Shown here piece by piece: positions 48,940-62,369 of a DNA stretch of 64,000 nt (positions are counted from its first letter, which is position 1; the number at the start of each line of letters is the position of its first letter). The stretch lies in NCBI GenBank assembly GCA_013365365.1, contig JABVXU010000038.1, forward strand, positions 186,001 through 250,000, written 5' to 3'. The notes below the pieces were generated by a model. That model saw only the letters and a program-made list of their open reading frames with translations. It had not been told where the DNA came from and made no database searches. The DNA comes from Cruorifilaria tuberocauda (lineage: Eukaryota; Nematoda; Chromadorea; Rhabditida; Onchocercidae). The translations under genes were made by a program, and so were the position numbers.

Positions 48940-51900
48940 ATTTATCAGTTGATTCTGAAAGTTTTGTTAAAAATTTCCTTTGCTTTTATCACTAATGAAT
49001 ATTTCGCAATTAAATTAATTGGAGTGATTTGAAGTTTGTAAATTTAAGAACGAATTACAAAATATTAGCCTAAAGATCATTACCAGCGATTTGCTGCTTG
49101 TTTCTCAGTTCGAAATACAGGAAGTGAAACTTTCTTCATTCTACATTTACCTACCAGGAAATGGAATCGAATGAAAGAAAAAGACACAGCGAAAGATATA
49201 CTCGTTATGCCACAAAAGATAACACAAAAAATTTCTTCCTCCTATATTTTACTTATCTTCTCTAAAAAATGTTAGCGTAGAAAAAGAGAGAAAGGAAGAG
49301 GGAAGCAGTAAGCATTAGTAAGCATTACTGAGGCATTCTCTTTATTTCAGGAGATTCATATTTAATAGCTTTTTGTGTAAGCAATTAAACATTTGAATAA
49401 ACAAACACAATTTCTGATAAAACTTGAAAGTAAAAAAAGATTGGTAAGAGAAATCTAAATGGCAATACACAAGCAAGCATTTAAGCAATTAAAGCAGATA
49501 ATAAAGTAATAATACTTGTGTATGAATTAAACCAACAACTGTTTTCAGTATATCCATGTTGATTTATTAACGGCGAGATAAATTATCTAATTGTAAATGA
49601 TTTAATGAGTAATAATAAGCAAAGAAGTGTATGAAACTGAAATTTATAATTTTTTATTGCATGCATAATAAAATAAGAGACGTTTTTGTTCCCTTTGTCT
49701 TCTACTATACTTTGAATTTGTAAGCTTTACTCTAACTTACCTTACGATTCCTATCAATCTGACAGTCTTTGAAGATATCTTGCAGCATTTCTCACTTCTT
49801 TTTTATCACGTCAGTTACTCTTATCTGTTTGCTTTCTTCACTTATCAAACTTCAACAATAATCGAACCAAAAAATACTATTTCAATAGAAATAATTTAAC
49901 AACTTCGATAATCCGATTATACATATATTTATATAGCATAAGAAATTAATTAATTAATTTAGCTATTCATTTATTTATCAAAGTAAATGCGACAAAAGAA
50001 ATGGAATGAGAAGGAAATTTTCCGTAACAACAGACTTTAATAGCTATTTTACCCATTCCGTCGAAAATTTTCTCGAAACTAATTTTTAATTACAAATATT
50101 TTTAAATCCTTATTTCTATGAATCATTATTTGTAAAATGTAAAACAATTTTTCTAGCATCTGCACCGGATATCTCATTGTAAAAACTATTTTATAGAAAT
50201 TGCTTTTTTTTTATTTCGTCATTTATCCATTTTCAATTCGTCTGTAAATTTTTAGCTTAAATCCTTTTGTGCTTAGTGCACCTGCAACAGATTTTCTCAC
50301 TTCTTTTTTACAAAATCCTTTATATCCAACTCATCAAATGTAAATATCCCATCCTTGTAAATCTCCTCCTTACAAAATCTCTATAAAAGACCATGACTTT
50401 AGTAGTCAGGTCAGAGTTCCCACACTTATCAACCAAAGTCACCGCTCCGTATTTCATCCCTGTTTTCTTTATAAAAATAAATTGTTATTATAGTCTTCTT
50501 GCGCTACAACCTTACAAATCCCGAATTCGTCCACAAAGAAACCTTCTCCACCAAATCTAACTTCCACCATATTCAACCCCCAATTCAGTCTAATTAAAAA
50601 ATCCACGACACATTTATAGTCATTCTGATAATCTGACAATGCCGAATTTGTTCTCATTATAAGCAATGCAGAAAGATGAAACTATGGATAAGAGCGGATA
50701 TTGAAATCTAAGTGTTGCATGCTGATGAACCAAAAATAATTTGTGGATTGTAAGTTGGGTACATTTGAGGATGCCGGAAATTGGTAATTTTTATAAATTT
50801 CGTTCTACCTGAACAAAGTTAGAAGTGAATTGGAATTTAAAAAATTAGAATCACGCGATAGAACGAAAAGCTACAGGTTCAACTCATTATTTATTACTTT
50901 GTATTGTTTGTAAATTATGAAGTTTTCGTACTGCCCTTCTATATCCATTATTATATCTTGCACAGAAGGAAAATTTCAAAGAATTTTCAAATTAAATAAC
51001 TTTCAAACATTCCATGTTCCAAACATCTTTTCTTAATTAGAAAAGTTATTTTCTACTTTTGCGCTGCATTGTGCTTTTTGTATCTCTCATTGAGTTCACA
51101 TTTTCCCGTAATTAAGATGAAAAGAATTAAATTTGATAAGTTGAGTTAGATCTTTCGTGATTCAAAATCAATTCAGATTTGCTTATAGTAGCATCGACTT
51201 GCACACATAACACTATCGAGCTAAAGTTTGGAAATTTTCATATTTTAATGATTAGAATTTCATAGCTTAAGCTTCATGGAAAAGTGTTTGCTGTCATAAC
51301 TTCGGAAAACTAAAACTTTGCAAAATATATAACAATAAAACAGAAATTAAATCGACAATTGAACCGGCAATTTTTTGATTCTTGAACATAAAATCAGACG
51401 ATTCCTTTTTAGTTTATCTTAAAAATTTTAAATAACTTTTTTGTTTTCAATAACTCTTTCGAAACTTTTTTAAATAATGATTTCTTCTCATAGTAGTGTA
51501 AATTATTTCTGAGACCAATTAGAGATGCTTGTGTCAAACTTAATATTCCACAGATTTCAAATTTTACAATTTTTTTACATGTTACAATCATATTGTTCGT
51601 CCATAACTTATTTTCAGTTATCACCGATTATTGAATCCATTGTTTGTGGTAATCTTTACTTTACTCAGATATTTTGACTCAATAAATCGCTTTTTACTCA
51701 TAATTTATTGAAAGATTTTGTTACAAAAAATTTTTTTCATCATTATGTCAGAATTTTCGGGGCGATAAAATTCTATCATTCATTGAATAAAGACGGTTCA
51801 CCTATCAATCAGTTTATAAGAAGCTAATCATAATTACCTCTTAATACAAGTTTCTAGAAAATCAATAAGCTTCGCTATTGAAAATAAAATTTCAAATAGC

Positions 51901-53147
51901 TTATTCGATTTGATCGTCTCAAATGAAGAGCAGAATGGACATTTCAAAACGACACGAAAGTAAACTGGTCAAATTACGAATAATTACACTTTACCATCTG
52001 CAAACAAAACCTTTAACTGCAAATTTGCATTAGGAAAACGCCACAAATAGAAAATTTGAAAATTTTTCAAAAAAGTTAAAAGTACGTTCAACAAAAATAC
52101 CACACTTATGTTAGAACCAGTTTTACAAATATTCAATCTGTAGATTGAATTTCGAATTTTGTCTCTGTAAACAAAGTCAATTCAAGAATTTTCCCACTGT
52201 TTGCCTACTAAGAAGCCGAGAAAGAAATTTGTAGTGACTTAAGCTTGGATTATTATATGAACAATTGAATTTCTCAACAAAGGACATGGATGAAAAGAAA
52301 AAGAAGAAAGTGAAAATTAGCTTTCACTTGGTGGTGATAGAAGCAGCAATAGTGTCAAAATCTCTATCATTTATTTCTCTTGGCTATCCATTTTGATATA
52401 ATTCCGCTGATCAAGATATTGGTCACTTTTTATGACCTATATGTGTAACAAAAATACAGATGAGTAGATTTTTATCGCTAAGACTAGTTAAACTGACTAA
52501 TCAACAACAGCCCACCTTTATTCTTGAGCCGGATACAGATCAGCCAGTTTCCACTCCCTTTATAAACGCTTGATCAATTTTTCATTACCATATAAATTCA
52601 TTCGATATTTCGCTTTGAAAGTACCTCAAATTATTTCATCGTATTAGTATTTTAATTAGATTTTGAAATTTAGCATTTCAGGAAGATTAATATATTTCAG
52701 ACTGACTATGATTTCTTATTTTCTTGGCTTAGATTTTGGTTAAATCAGTCTCTTTTAATGCATCAGAAATTATTGTGGTTTGTTAGAAAAAAGTATTTAA
52801 TTACTAATTGATGTCAGAACAAATTAAAATACAATTTTTAGCTTAATATTTTTATGACAATTTAAAATCCGTTAATTTCAATACCATATTCATTTTTTAT
52901 TCGACTTCTAACTAATCCTCCAAAATTTTCTTTCCGTATAAAATATGACAGAATAAGGTAAACTGGAAATGTATCATTTTAATTTCATCAAGGTGTTTGA
53001 AGCTTAAAAAATTGATAAATAATCCAATCGAAGCGTTTTACATTTGCTTGATACACATGCTAAATTTTGCAGAATTAATTTCAAACTTTTTCGTTGAAAT
53101 TGTTGGAAATATTTTAAATTCATGATTTTTTAGGTCGTTCATTCAAT
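48940..53147. other. Long AT-rich region with a coding-like remnant
   Basis: No intact gene was recognised. Minus-strand coding-like segments lie at about 50250-50670 and are listed separately. The right end should hold the promoter of the G/Y/N/S-rich gene; a TTTTTTAG acceptor ends at 53133, 14 nt before its ATG. Confidence 0.45.
50250..50670 (-). pseudogene. Possible decayed coding segment, origin unknown
   Basis: A minus-strand frame 50666-50469 reads like real protein (DYQNDYKCVVDFLIRLNWGL, then EVRFGGEGFFVDEFGICKVV). Downstream, after a stop, two further frames also read coherently (KYGAVTLVDKCGNSDL, then KEEIYKDGIFTFDELDIKDF), broken by stops and frame changes. G+C is higher than in the surroundings. 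I do not recognise the family. It may be a dead host gene, a transposon fragment or a bacterial (for example Wolbachia) insertion, which are common in filarial genomes. The last is only a hypothesis. Confidence 0.3.
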
Positions 53148-54215
53148 ATGCTCTATCTGATATTTGCTGTCACAATTCTTGCACCCGAACAATGTAGAGG
53201 TCAGTTGGGTTATGGTGGTAAACGCTACTGCTCCACCTGTGCACTGCGGAATAGTGGTTCAATAGCGCAAGGATTTGGTTTTGGCGGTGGTAATTATGGT
53301 ATTAGCTTAACTTTTCTTTTAAAAAATTTCAGGCAATAATCTGTAGATCACGATGGCTATTGATGTGATTTACTGGATCCTTTCAAATTCATCAAGAGAA
53401 TAGAAAATATTGTAAACGTTCCCTCTCGCTTAATTCAAATAAATAGAATTTAAGAAAAAAATTCCAAATCATTTATAAAATTTTACTTCATTAAAAAAAT
53501 TTTTATTAAGTTCATCGAATACTGAAAATTCAGACTTGACTGGTCAAAACTTATATTCATTGCCCACAAATAATGCTTTCATCATGTCAACCAATAGCTA
53601 TGGTTATGGTTCGAATGGCCACGGTACCGGCACAGGTTATGGTAGTGTCCAAACCAGTAATGCTATAAACTATGGCTCCCCATCTACAGTATGTTTTTAG
53701 CGTGTTATGTTACAGTTTGCTCTTATAATTTCACTTAGTTTCAAAGTTCCTAAAATTTTCAGACTGGGATAATTTGGAATAATGCTTATGCTTCTACTGG
53801 AAGCTATGCTGTGGGAAATGAATATATCAGTTGCTTGAATAATAATTGTATGCCAAACTCTGGATATAATACACTTCCCAGTTCATCAGCAAACAGTAAT
53901 ACAGGTTACAGTATTCTCGGAAACAGCGCTATAGACAATTCGTATTCTTTGCTACCAGATACAAACTATAGGATCTATTTGTTACCATCTGTTTACGGCG
54001 CATACTCTAATTTAGGATCATCACTAAATACCTACATCAGTAATGGCAGTTCAGGTTTGGAGACAAGTTATTTGTTACCGGCTACTTATGGTAACTATCC
54101 GACCATATACGGCAGTCACGATAGTGAAAAAAGCCGCAATTCTTTGAGTAATTCGCATTCCCTGTTCAATTATCAGCGAAATCGGAAAGCAGTAGCTGCA
54201 GATGATGCTCCATAA
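53148..54215 (+). CDS. Secreted Gly/Tyr/Asn/Ser-rich protein
   Basis: Three exons (53148-53298, 53534-53688, 53763-54215) join in phase into 252 residues. The ATG at 53148 is followed by a hydrophobic signal sequence ending around Cys-16/Arg-17 (LIFAVTILAPEQCRG), so the product is probably secreted. The body is low in complexity and rich in Gly, Tyr, Asn, Ser and Leu, with GYGSNGHGTGTGYG and repeated LLP-containing units: SLLPDTNYRIYLLPS, SYLLPATYGNYPT. Only a few cysteines are present, as CSTC and SCLNNNC. The C-terminus is basic then acidic (NRKAVAADDAP). The composition suggests an extracellular structural protein such as a component of cuticle, eggshell or microfilarial sheath, but no named family is recognised. 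Sheath or eggshell identity is an inference. Confidence 0.8.
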
Positions 54216-54288
54216 TAGGGAAATTATCATCGTCTACTTCAGTTTCATGATATATTAAAATTAATTTATTCATAAATGATTTACTGTA

Positions 54289-54294
54289 AATAAA
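54289..54294 (+). terminator. Polyadenylation signal of the G/Y/N/S-rich gene
   Basis: AATAAA located 74 nt after the stop codon at 54213-54215. Confidence 0.6.
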
Positions 54295-57200
54295 TTTTCA
54301 AATATATTAGATTTTTTTTAATTTTTATCATTTATAGAAAAAATTGGAAATATGATCTGTGCAATCGGTCTTGCAAATTAACAAACCATAACATGCTTAA
54401 ATAATCTATCAGATGCGCAAATAGACAACTTGGAAAATAATTAAATATTTTGTTTTGCACGATATAAGATTAGCTGATATTATCTCTTACCTATTATTGG
54501 CTAATTTTCCACTTGTATTGCTATTGATTTAATTCTTTCCATTTCTCAATTATTCATTAATAAATATTGATTTGAGCTAACTTACATCAATATGTATTAA
54601 TAATTATGCAAAAATAAATTCACTTCGCTCAATCGAGATATTTAGAATTTAACCAAAGTATCAGAGAATTAATGAAATTAATGAATCAAACTTTTATTCA
54701 GTCAAGATGCAAAATCCATCCATTAACCTCTGACCTTAAATTCTTGGCTGAGCAAATTATATTGTCGGTTATATTACGCATGCAGTTAAATTAATATTTA
54801 AATAGGTCAATTTGTAGTTTGATAATGGTTTTCTAAATACCTGAAATATTTTGCAACATTTTCTTATGTAACAATTTCGGAAAAAGTACTTATTGAAATT
54901 GCATTATTAACGATTTTATTTATGCTTCGCAATTTCTAATTCATATTATATTTTAATTGTTATAACCAACGTTCTTATGGTCGATCAAGTGATATAGAAC
55001 TGCTAAATATCTATGATAAAATTAGCAAGATAATATCAATAGAATTAAATTACCGTTTGCGAAATATTTGTGAACTGATAGCTTGCTTCATAAGCAATGG
55101 ATGGATGAAATTGAATGAGCCTAAACAGAAATAATTAATTTTCAACAGTGAACTGAAATAAATGTCATACATGAACAACAGAAAATGGCAGAATCACACA
55201 AATGTACGATTTCTCAATTTCTCCATTTTTTTATTGACGAACCTTCAGTGATCGAAAAACAAACAATTAATGAACAAATTTTAGAATGGAATAAGGAAAC
55301 TAACCGCAGAGTTGCTTAGCAGTAACGAACTGCAAGAATAAGCTGAACAGCAAGGGAAAGTTGAGAGCGATTAGTTATTCCTGCAATTTGATTCTGTCCA
55401 TACATGAGGAATCTATAAGTTGTCATAAAATATTAAATTGAAATAATTTCACTTCAATGAAACATTCTAATGCAATTTATTAATTTTTCTTCATTTTACT
55501 AATTGACAAATATTTGCACTGAATAGTAACTTTTAGAGTTGTATTTATTTATCGCTTGCGTTGGATATTTGTTCTAATGTTTGTCTTTTTAAAAATGGAA
55601 GAGTTCGAAGTCGAAAAGCACTTTGAAGCAGTACAATTGGAATTCCTGAATGAAAATATAGATTCGTTTTCAAATAATTTCTATTCCTTAATTTTCTAAA
55701 TGAATGAGCGAACTAGATTCGATCTCCAGAAGTCAAATATTTTTTCGCGTCTTATCTCAAAGTTTTCTACTTAAATAATCTAATCAATTTCATTATAATT
55801 CAGTAAAACGATAGTCAGCCAGGAAGCTATTAGACTTTTATATCATTATAATAAAAGAGAAAAAAAAACAGGTGAAAATTTGACCTTATAATTGATAAGC
55901 TATAAAAAATCCTAATCTATTAAGCCTATTTTAGGTTAATCAACTAGTTAATAATAAGAAAATGCCATCTTTAGTTTAATATAATTAAAACAATTAGTTT
56001 AAATGATATAGTTGAAGCAACTAAAATGATTACGACTAGGATTATTTCATAGTATGATAGATAATCCGGCGGAGAAACCAATAAACAAACAACGTTTGTA
56101 GTGTTTTTCTGAAATGTTGCAAGTTTTTATAAAAATTTTCAGTTTTTTATAAATGAATGTTTTACATCAGGAAGGCACTTCAGCTTCAACTGTTTGTTGG
56201 ATAAATGAATTTGATTTTATGTGCAAATTTATGAAGCAAAACAATATATGAATTTTCTGAAAAAATATGTCACTGAATTATTCTGAAGTAAATTCTGTCC
56301 TTCTTCTATCTCTATGAGATGAGATAACAGCAATATTTATGTATTTATCGGAATTCAACCCGTGAATATTTTCAAATTTAGATTTATCAGGTTTCTTGAA
56401 TCAAAAAATTTATCTAAATTAATTATCTATCTATAATAGGCTATTATTAGTTTAAGCTATTTTAAGCTAGTTTTTAGTTCATGAAACTAAAAGCTATTTA
56501 ATTAGCTAATTTATCTAAGCTATCTAAATTAGTTTTATATCCCATGAACGTAGCACCGTCATTCAGAATATGAATTAATTTATGTTTACTTCTAATTCTT
56601 CCGAGAAAGTATTTTTGATATTTCACTATATTGGTATCAAGTGCATCTTATCGATCAGCACTTTACTATATCAAACTAATAAAATTGTTATATGAATTCA
56701 GCAAAATTATGGACAGCTGCAACAAAAATATTAGGATCTAAATATTTTACTTCTCGATGACATGAAAGGTCTATTGAACTTTATCGATAAAATGAGAAAC
56801 ACTAAGCTGAATATTTGTTATATAACATAAGTGGTAAATTTGTTAATTACATTTAAAATCAGAATCAACCAATTTGTGCACATTTATTTTTAGATAGGCT
56901 GTTACTTAACAATTTTTTGCATTCACTGTTTCTCATCAACAAGTTTGATTTCAAAGTTGAAGCTTTATGATATAACGAGTTGTCGGAGTTATAGATTCTC
57001 TGACTAATAACAACTCAAAATAAGAATGGTAGAAATGATATTGCCAAAAAGCACATCCTTGCTTTTAGCGTATTCCTCAAATTGCTCTTTTTTTGCAAAT
57101 CAACGTTAAGCACTCTAACATAGCCGTACTTTCTTGTTCTTTAGTACTATTGCAACGCATAAAGAGGAAAATTTTTTTGTAGTAAACAAATATACACGTA

Positions 57201-60200
57201 GACACACTTCTTTTTATAGAAATATTCATCGGTCCAAGAAGCCAAAATATTCTGCCCATCAGACAAAGCTAATGTTGTTGATAATTTATCAGTTAATTAT
57301 TCCATTGATCGGGAAATTGCAATCACTACCATTGGATCGGAGGTAGTGAAGTAATGAGGAAAAGCGCTAGAAGAGAAGAGTGAATGAACTTGTTGTAAAC
57401 TCATCCTCCCATTGCTTCTGCTCAGGAAGTCATCAGAAAACAGAGGCCTCCAAGCATCTATCTCTTAATAAATTCATCAATTATCATTTCTTACCAACCA
57501 GACATTTTGTGCTTATTACTTTTCTTCACTATTTCAACCTTTTTTATTATTTTTTTGTGAGCTTATCATTGGTTTTTTAAATTATCTATGTAGGCGGAAC
57601 TGAGCAAAATTCAGAACTCTTATCGTCAGTTCGTTTTTAAAACTTTAAGAACCTGAAATTCTTTAAGTCTGTATTGGCAGCTCCTTATACAATTTCCCTT
57701 ATTTCAATTCCTTTACTTTAAATGCTTATATTAACAATTTAATCACTCTTCCACTTAACGATTCTTTTTTTAATTATAGTAAATTTTAAAACTAGAAAAG
57801 CTTTCATGTAACTAATTCTAATTCAACCTAAATTCAATGATAAAATAAACTCAATAACTCACAAATTATCACTAATTCAGTTTGTACTTTCCTGCAAAAA
57901 TTGAGTTAATTTCTTTAGATTATATTGGATATTTTTTATGAACTTTTATTTTTGAGATCATATACTCATCCCTCATTACAGCTATTTTACAATTGTTAAT
58001 TAATTATTCCACAATCCAAATTATTCTGTATTAGAAGCAGCCATTAGGCAGAAGTCGATGAAATTGAGTGTGTGTCATTATTCATGCAATTATAAAGAAG
58101 TAATTATGTCTAAATATTGAATGGATAGCATAGAATTCTATTTTTTGTTGTGTTATGCGATATGCTTTATCGATGCGTTTTTTATTAACTCTGTAACACT
58201 TCAAAAATAATAAAATCTGAGTTGCTTCCGAAAATTTTTTCAATCTTTTGAAGGATATTATAAAAAAGTGGGAAGAAATGCGAAATAGAGGTAAAACCCA
58301 TGCAATATCCATATTTCTCCGTTTTTCTTTCCTTTCATTCCTTTGGAATTATTCAAAGAATTTCAATATATTCCCTACCAAATATATTTTGTTGAAATTG
58401 TTTTCATTTGCTAATTATATAATTAATTGCTGTCATGAAGGGATATTTCATCTTCAAATTCAATGTCTACGATTTTAGTACACAACTGTGCTTAATAACT
58501 CGGTTTTTCTCAAATTCCAATTTGTTATTACAAACTATCAGATGCTTTACTTATTGTTATAAAGCAATCACAAGATCCTTCTGATCTAGAAAATTTTTTC
58601 TAACCAACTTGATTAATTATTCTATATAAATCATTATATTTTACTGATAACTTAATCATCTATGAAACAAATGAAAATTTATTGATTCTAACATATATAT
58701 TTCTATTTTATTAGTAGTAAACAAGTAAGGTTTTTCTATTTATTTGAAATTTTTATCTTCTATAAGGCCTTTTCAAATTACTCACAGATATGATTAAATG
58801 CTTAAAAATTGAATTTGAAGCAAAAAATAAAACAGATTAGGGAATCACTGTTTCGTGGAATGGAAAATTTCATTAAAAATTTAAAAACTTTCCATATCAT
58901 GGGAATTTGTGAGAATCTCATGGTTCCAGTTTACTTTAAAAAATCCCTTTGTTTATTGTTGAAATGAAGAATTGCGTTTTGTCATTTCTGTAATTTCATT
59001 CATTTCTTCAAAGTCAATGCATATTTGTAGCTTTTTACAAATATTAAACGACTATAAAAGATAAGCTAATCAACATGGAGAAAGGAGACTTTTTTCGAAA
59101 AGTCTATTTGAAGCTAACTTCAATGAGTAAGCTTTCGAACCTTGCTGGACAATAATTCTAGTCAGCTGTTCAGAATCATAAAAAATGTATGAGATCAGAA
59201 ATAACGTGTATGTTGAAGTCGAATTTCCGAATGTTTTGAAATCCGACTTACCCATCTATGAATTCATTGGTTCCAATACCATTGGAATTTTTTTTTACAA
59301 AACTGTGGCAATTAGTAAAATGTAAAAAAGCCCATTTTATTTCAGTCATTAAAGTAAAAAAGTCAAAATATTTGAAAAAAAATTGTTTAATCTTTTCAAA
59401 ATCTACAAAAAGAATGAGTTAATTATTTCGAAACCGTTTAAGATAATTACGATTTATTATTCCTTTGTCCTGAGCGATCAAGGTTTTTTTTTTTTGATTT
59501 CTCTTTTGTCGATTACACAGCTTTAATTGATGGATATTTTACAGTTCGTTAGGCTGTAATTTAAATGATTTGATAAGGTTGCGGTTCGGAGAAATCCAGA
59601 TCGCCGAATCGTCTACTTTCAAAACAACAAGTAACAGTGAAATATATCTTTTCCGACGTTAATTCATGGTAAAATAAAAGGATATTTGGTATATAAAGTT
59701 AATAGTAAAAAAAGAATCATAGAAAGGATATTGTTTATAATCACTGATCAAAAAACAGATAAATATATCAAATCAATTAACTATAAATATTTGAGGAAAA
59801 AGATTTCTATCGCACAGATTTCACAAATGCAAAGACACTTTATTCATTAGAGTATTTTGTATTATAAAGTTATTTCGGATTTAAGATAGCACTATTTTCA
59901 TTGACAGATTGGTTCATCCCTTTGTTTTAGGCATTGGAGTACTGACTCAAAGTCATTTTTATACATAGCTAAGGTTATTATAGCTTCTTTTAACTTATTA
60001 AAAACTTATCGCTTTTCTCGTACCATTTTAACATATTTTTCTTCCCCTTCTCTTTCTCTTCACACAGTTGATTCTTTCACGATACTTTCATGATACCAGA
60101 GTATAGCTTGAGACGCATCATTTTTTCAATGCTTTCTTTGGTCTCATGTTATTGACGGGTTTCTCCGATCAGCGTTCGATCAGACCATGAATTTCTTTCA

Positions 60201-60837
60201 TTCCTTCATGAATTTCATCAAATTTCTTTCATAGTAGTTTTGATGGCATTCAAAAATTGAACAATCTAGTCAATTTCATGTCTCAATGAAGACCCTTGCA
60301 GATCATTAGGGGCTGCTATATAACTCCAGGAAATTTTTCAATAACTTTTCTGATGACATCATAACGAAAGCTATTGAAAATTTCGACAATCATTCACAAT
60401 TAATAAATCTTTCATAATGAGTTACATTCTATCGAGAATATGATCGGGAATGGAAGGTAACAGTCGAGAGAGTCATTAAGAGAATACTTCAACAACTAGA
60501 ATCGAAGTTATAATTGATGATGAATTTCCGACTGAATAAGATTTATCAGCAAAAAGAAGAATCAGAGTAGACAAGAACCTTTCGCACATACTTTAACAAA
60601 TGATCGCTATCACAAAGATTGTGACTGCAAAAATAATTAAAAATGTGGATCTCAAAAAACTAAACTGAAAAAAAAAAACGAATATCTTTATCCGTTCTAA
60701 TTGCAGTGCAAAGGTTATTTGTATGCGACGTTTCAAATTTTGCTTTCCTGGCTCGAGCGGTGTAATTTCGGTCTGCCATGAAATGGTTCATTAATTTTAT
60801 TTTATCGTTTACCGCAAACATTAAATTCTTGTTCCTT

Positions 60838-60874
60838 CAATAAATACAAACAGAAGGTCTGTTTGTATTTATTG
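60838..60874. repeat. Perfect 16-bp palindrome with 5-nt loop
   Basis: CAATAAATACAAACAG (60838-60853) and its exact reverse complement (60859-60874) flank AAGGT. It lies far from any recognised gene. Confidence 0.9.
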
Positions 60875-62250
60875 TTTACCATTTCATTTTTCTTGTCGCA
60901 TAACCCATTCCCCACTTCCTATCAATGTAAAATCATCAATTCCGAGATATTGAGAAATTTTTTGACGGGATAATAAATCGCGAATATTTCTAATTCACTC
61001 TAATTGTGAATTGATGAGCAAAGCAGGGAAATAATTTAATGAATGAATGAACAGCTCTTTGATACGAACAGAAATATTTATTCCACAAATTTAAAAGGGT
61101 AAGTAGAAAATGAGAACATTATTGTTTTCAATATTATCTTTATTTTCGACATTTATACCATAGCAGTCCAATTTAACCTTATCGGTTATTGCCTTAAATG
61201 ACTAACCAATAATTGCTTATTATAACCTTGTCAAGATTTTGGTTTCGATCTTATCATGCAATGAACAAAGGAATATAAAATGCTTCAATTTTATCAAACA
61301 TTACTTGTTTTAACAATAAAAATGAGAATTAGGCAATAATTTAAAAACCCTAAGAATCAATAAAAAGACGGCGTTCAATAAAGAAATTTTTCAAGAATGT
61401 TTCCTCAATCTATTACATAAACTATTTTATATTTAAAGTTGCCGAATATATAGAATTAATAAATTTACCCAATTGGCAATTCCATTGTTTAAAATAATTA
61501 AAAATAATTTTAAAAATAAATTTTTAACTTATATGCAAACAGTATGAATCTGAAGCTGAATTCAAATTTATTTCACCGCTGAAAAGTAATATGCAAACAA
61601 AATTAAATTTTTCCCATTATCTTTCATGTTGTTAATAAAATTATCATTTTGATCCATTCATTACTAACTATCTTTTATCATTAACACTAAACACTTAATT
61701 TTAACAATGTTACGAAAAAATGATTTAGCATATGATATTTGCCATATCACACTTTTCATATGTCTGAAAACTTTCGTCAAATATTTACATTTATTTTAAT
61801 TTTTTTGTTTTCGAGTACTTTTATAAAAATTCATTTTTCCGTTTGACTGTATTGCAAATCAACTTAGAAAAAATGCTTTTTTCTCATAAAATTTTATTGC
61901 ATATTTCAAATTGTTCATTAACCTTTACTCAGATAAACAGCTGAAAATGTTTTTGCGCAATTGCTTCCGGATAAGAAAGATATTTGTGCTAAATTTTATG
62001 AAAATCCCGTTTTCAGATATGCTATTAATTAATTACATCTTCAGCTAATCGTATGGAACCCAATTAATCGTAAAAGGGACGATAGCGCGACGATTGTATT
62101 CTCCCAAATTGATCGTTGGGACAGAGAAAAGGTTTTGTGTAAATTTTCTATTCATCATTTACTCGGAAGAAGCCAAATAGCTATGCCGATATCATAATTT
62201 TCTAGAAACGATTATAGGCATTATTCTCAATTCTCTTCATTCCAAACAAG

Positions 62251-62313
62251 CCGATCATTCTAAACAAGCAGACTTCCGGGAGATCGGGAAATCCACTTGT
62301 TTAGGATGATCGG
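62251..62313. repeat. 18-bp hairpin, pre-miRNA-sized
   Basis: CCGATCATTCTAAACAAG (62251-62268) pairs with 62296-62313 with one mismatch around a 27-nt G+C-rich loop. The 63-nt size and long stem resemble a small microRNA precursor, but it could equally be a transposon end. Confidence 0.75.
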
Positions 62314-62322
62314 GTTGTGTTA

Positions 62323-62369
62323 GATACTATTGTTAACAAATCTCATTTCAGATAGTATTGTTAACAAAT
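62323..62369. repeat. Direct repeat of a 19-mer
   Basis: GATACTATTGTTAACAAAT (62323-62341) recurs at 62351-62369 with one change, 28 bp apart, directly after the 62251-62313 hairpin. Confidence 0.8.

Noticed and set aside
59464..59640. A G+C-richer patch with a protein-like read-out (RLRFGEIQIAESS)
   Set aside because: Too short, no start or splice partners, and no family recognised.
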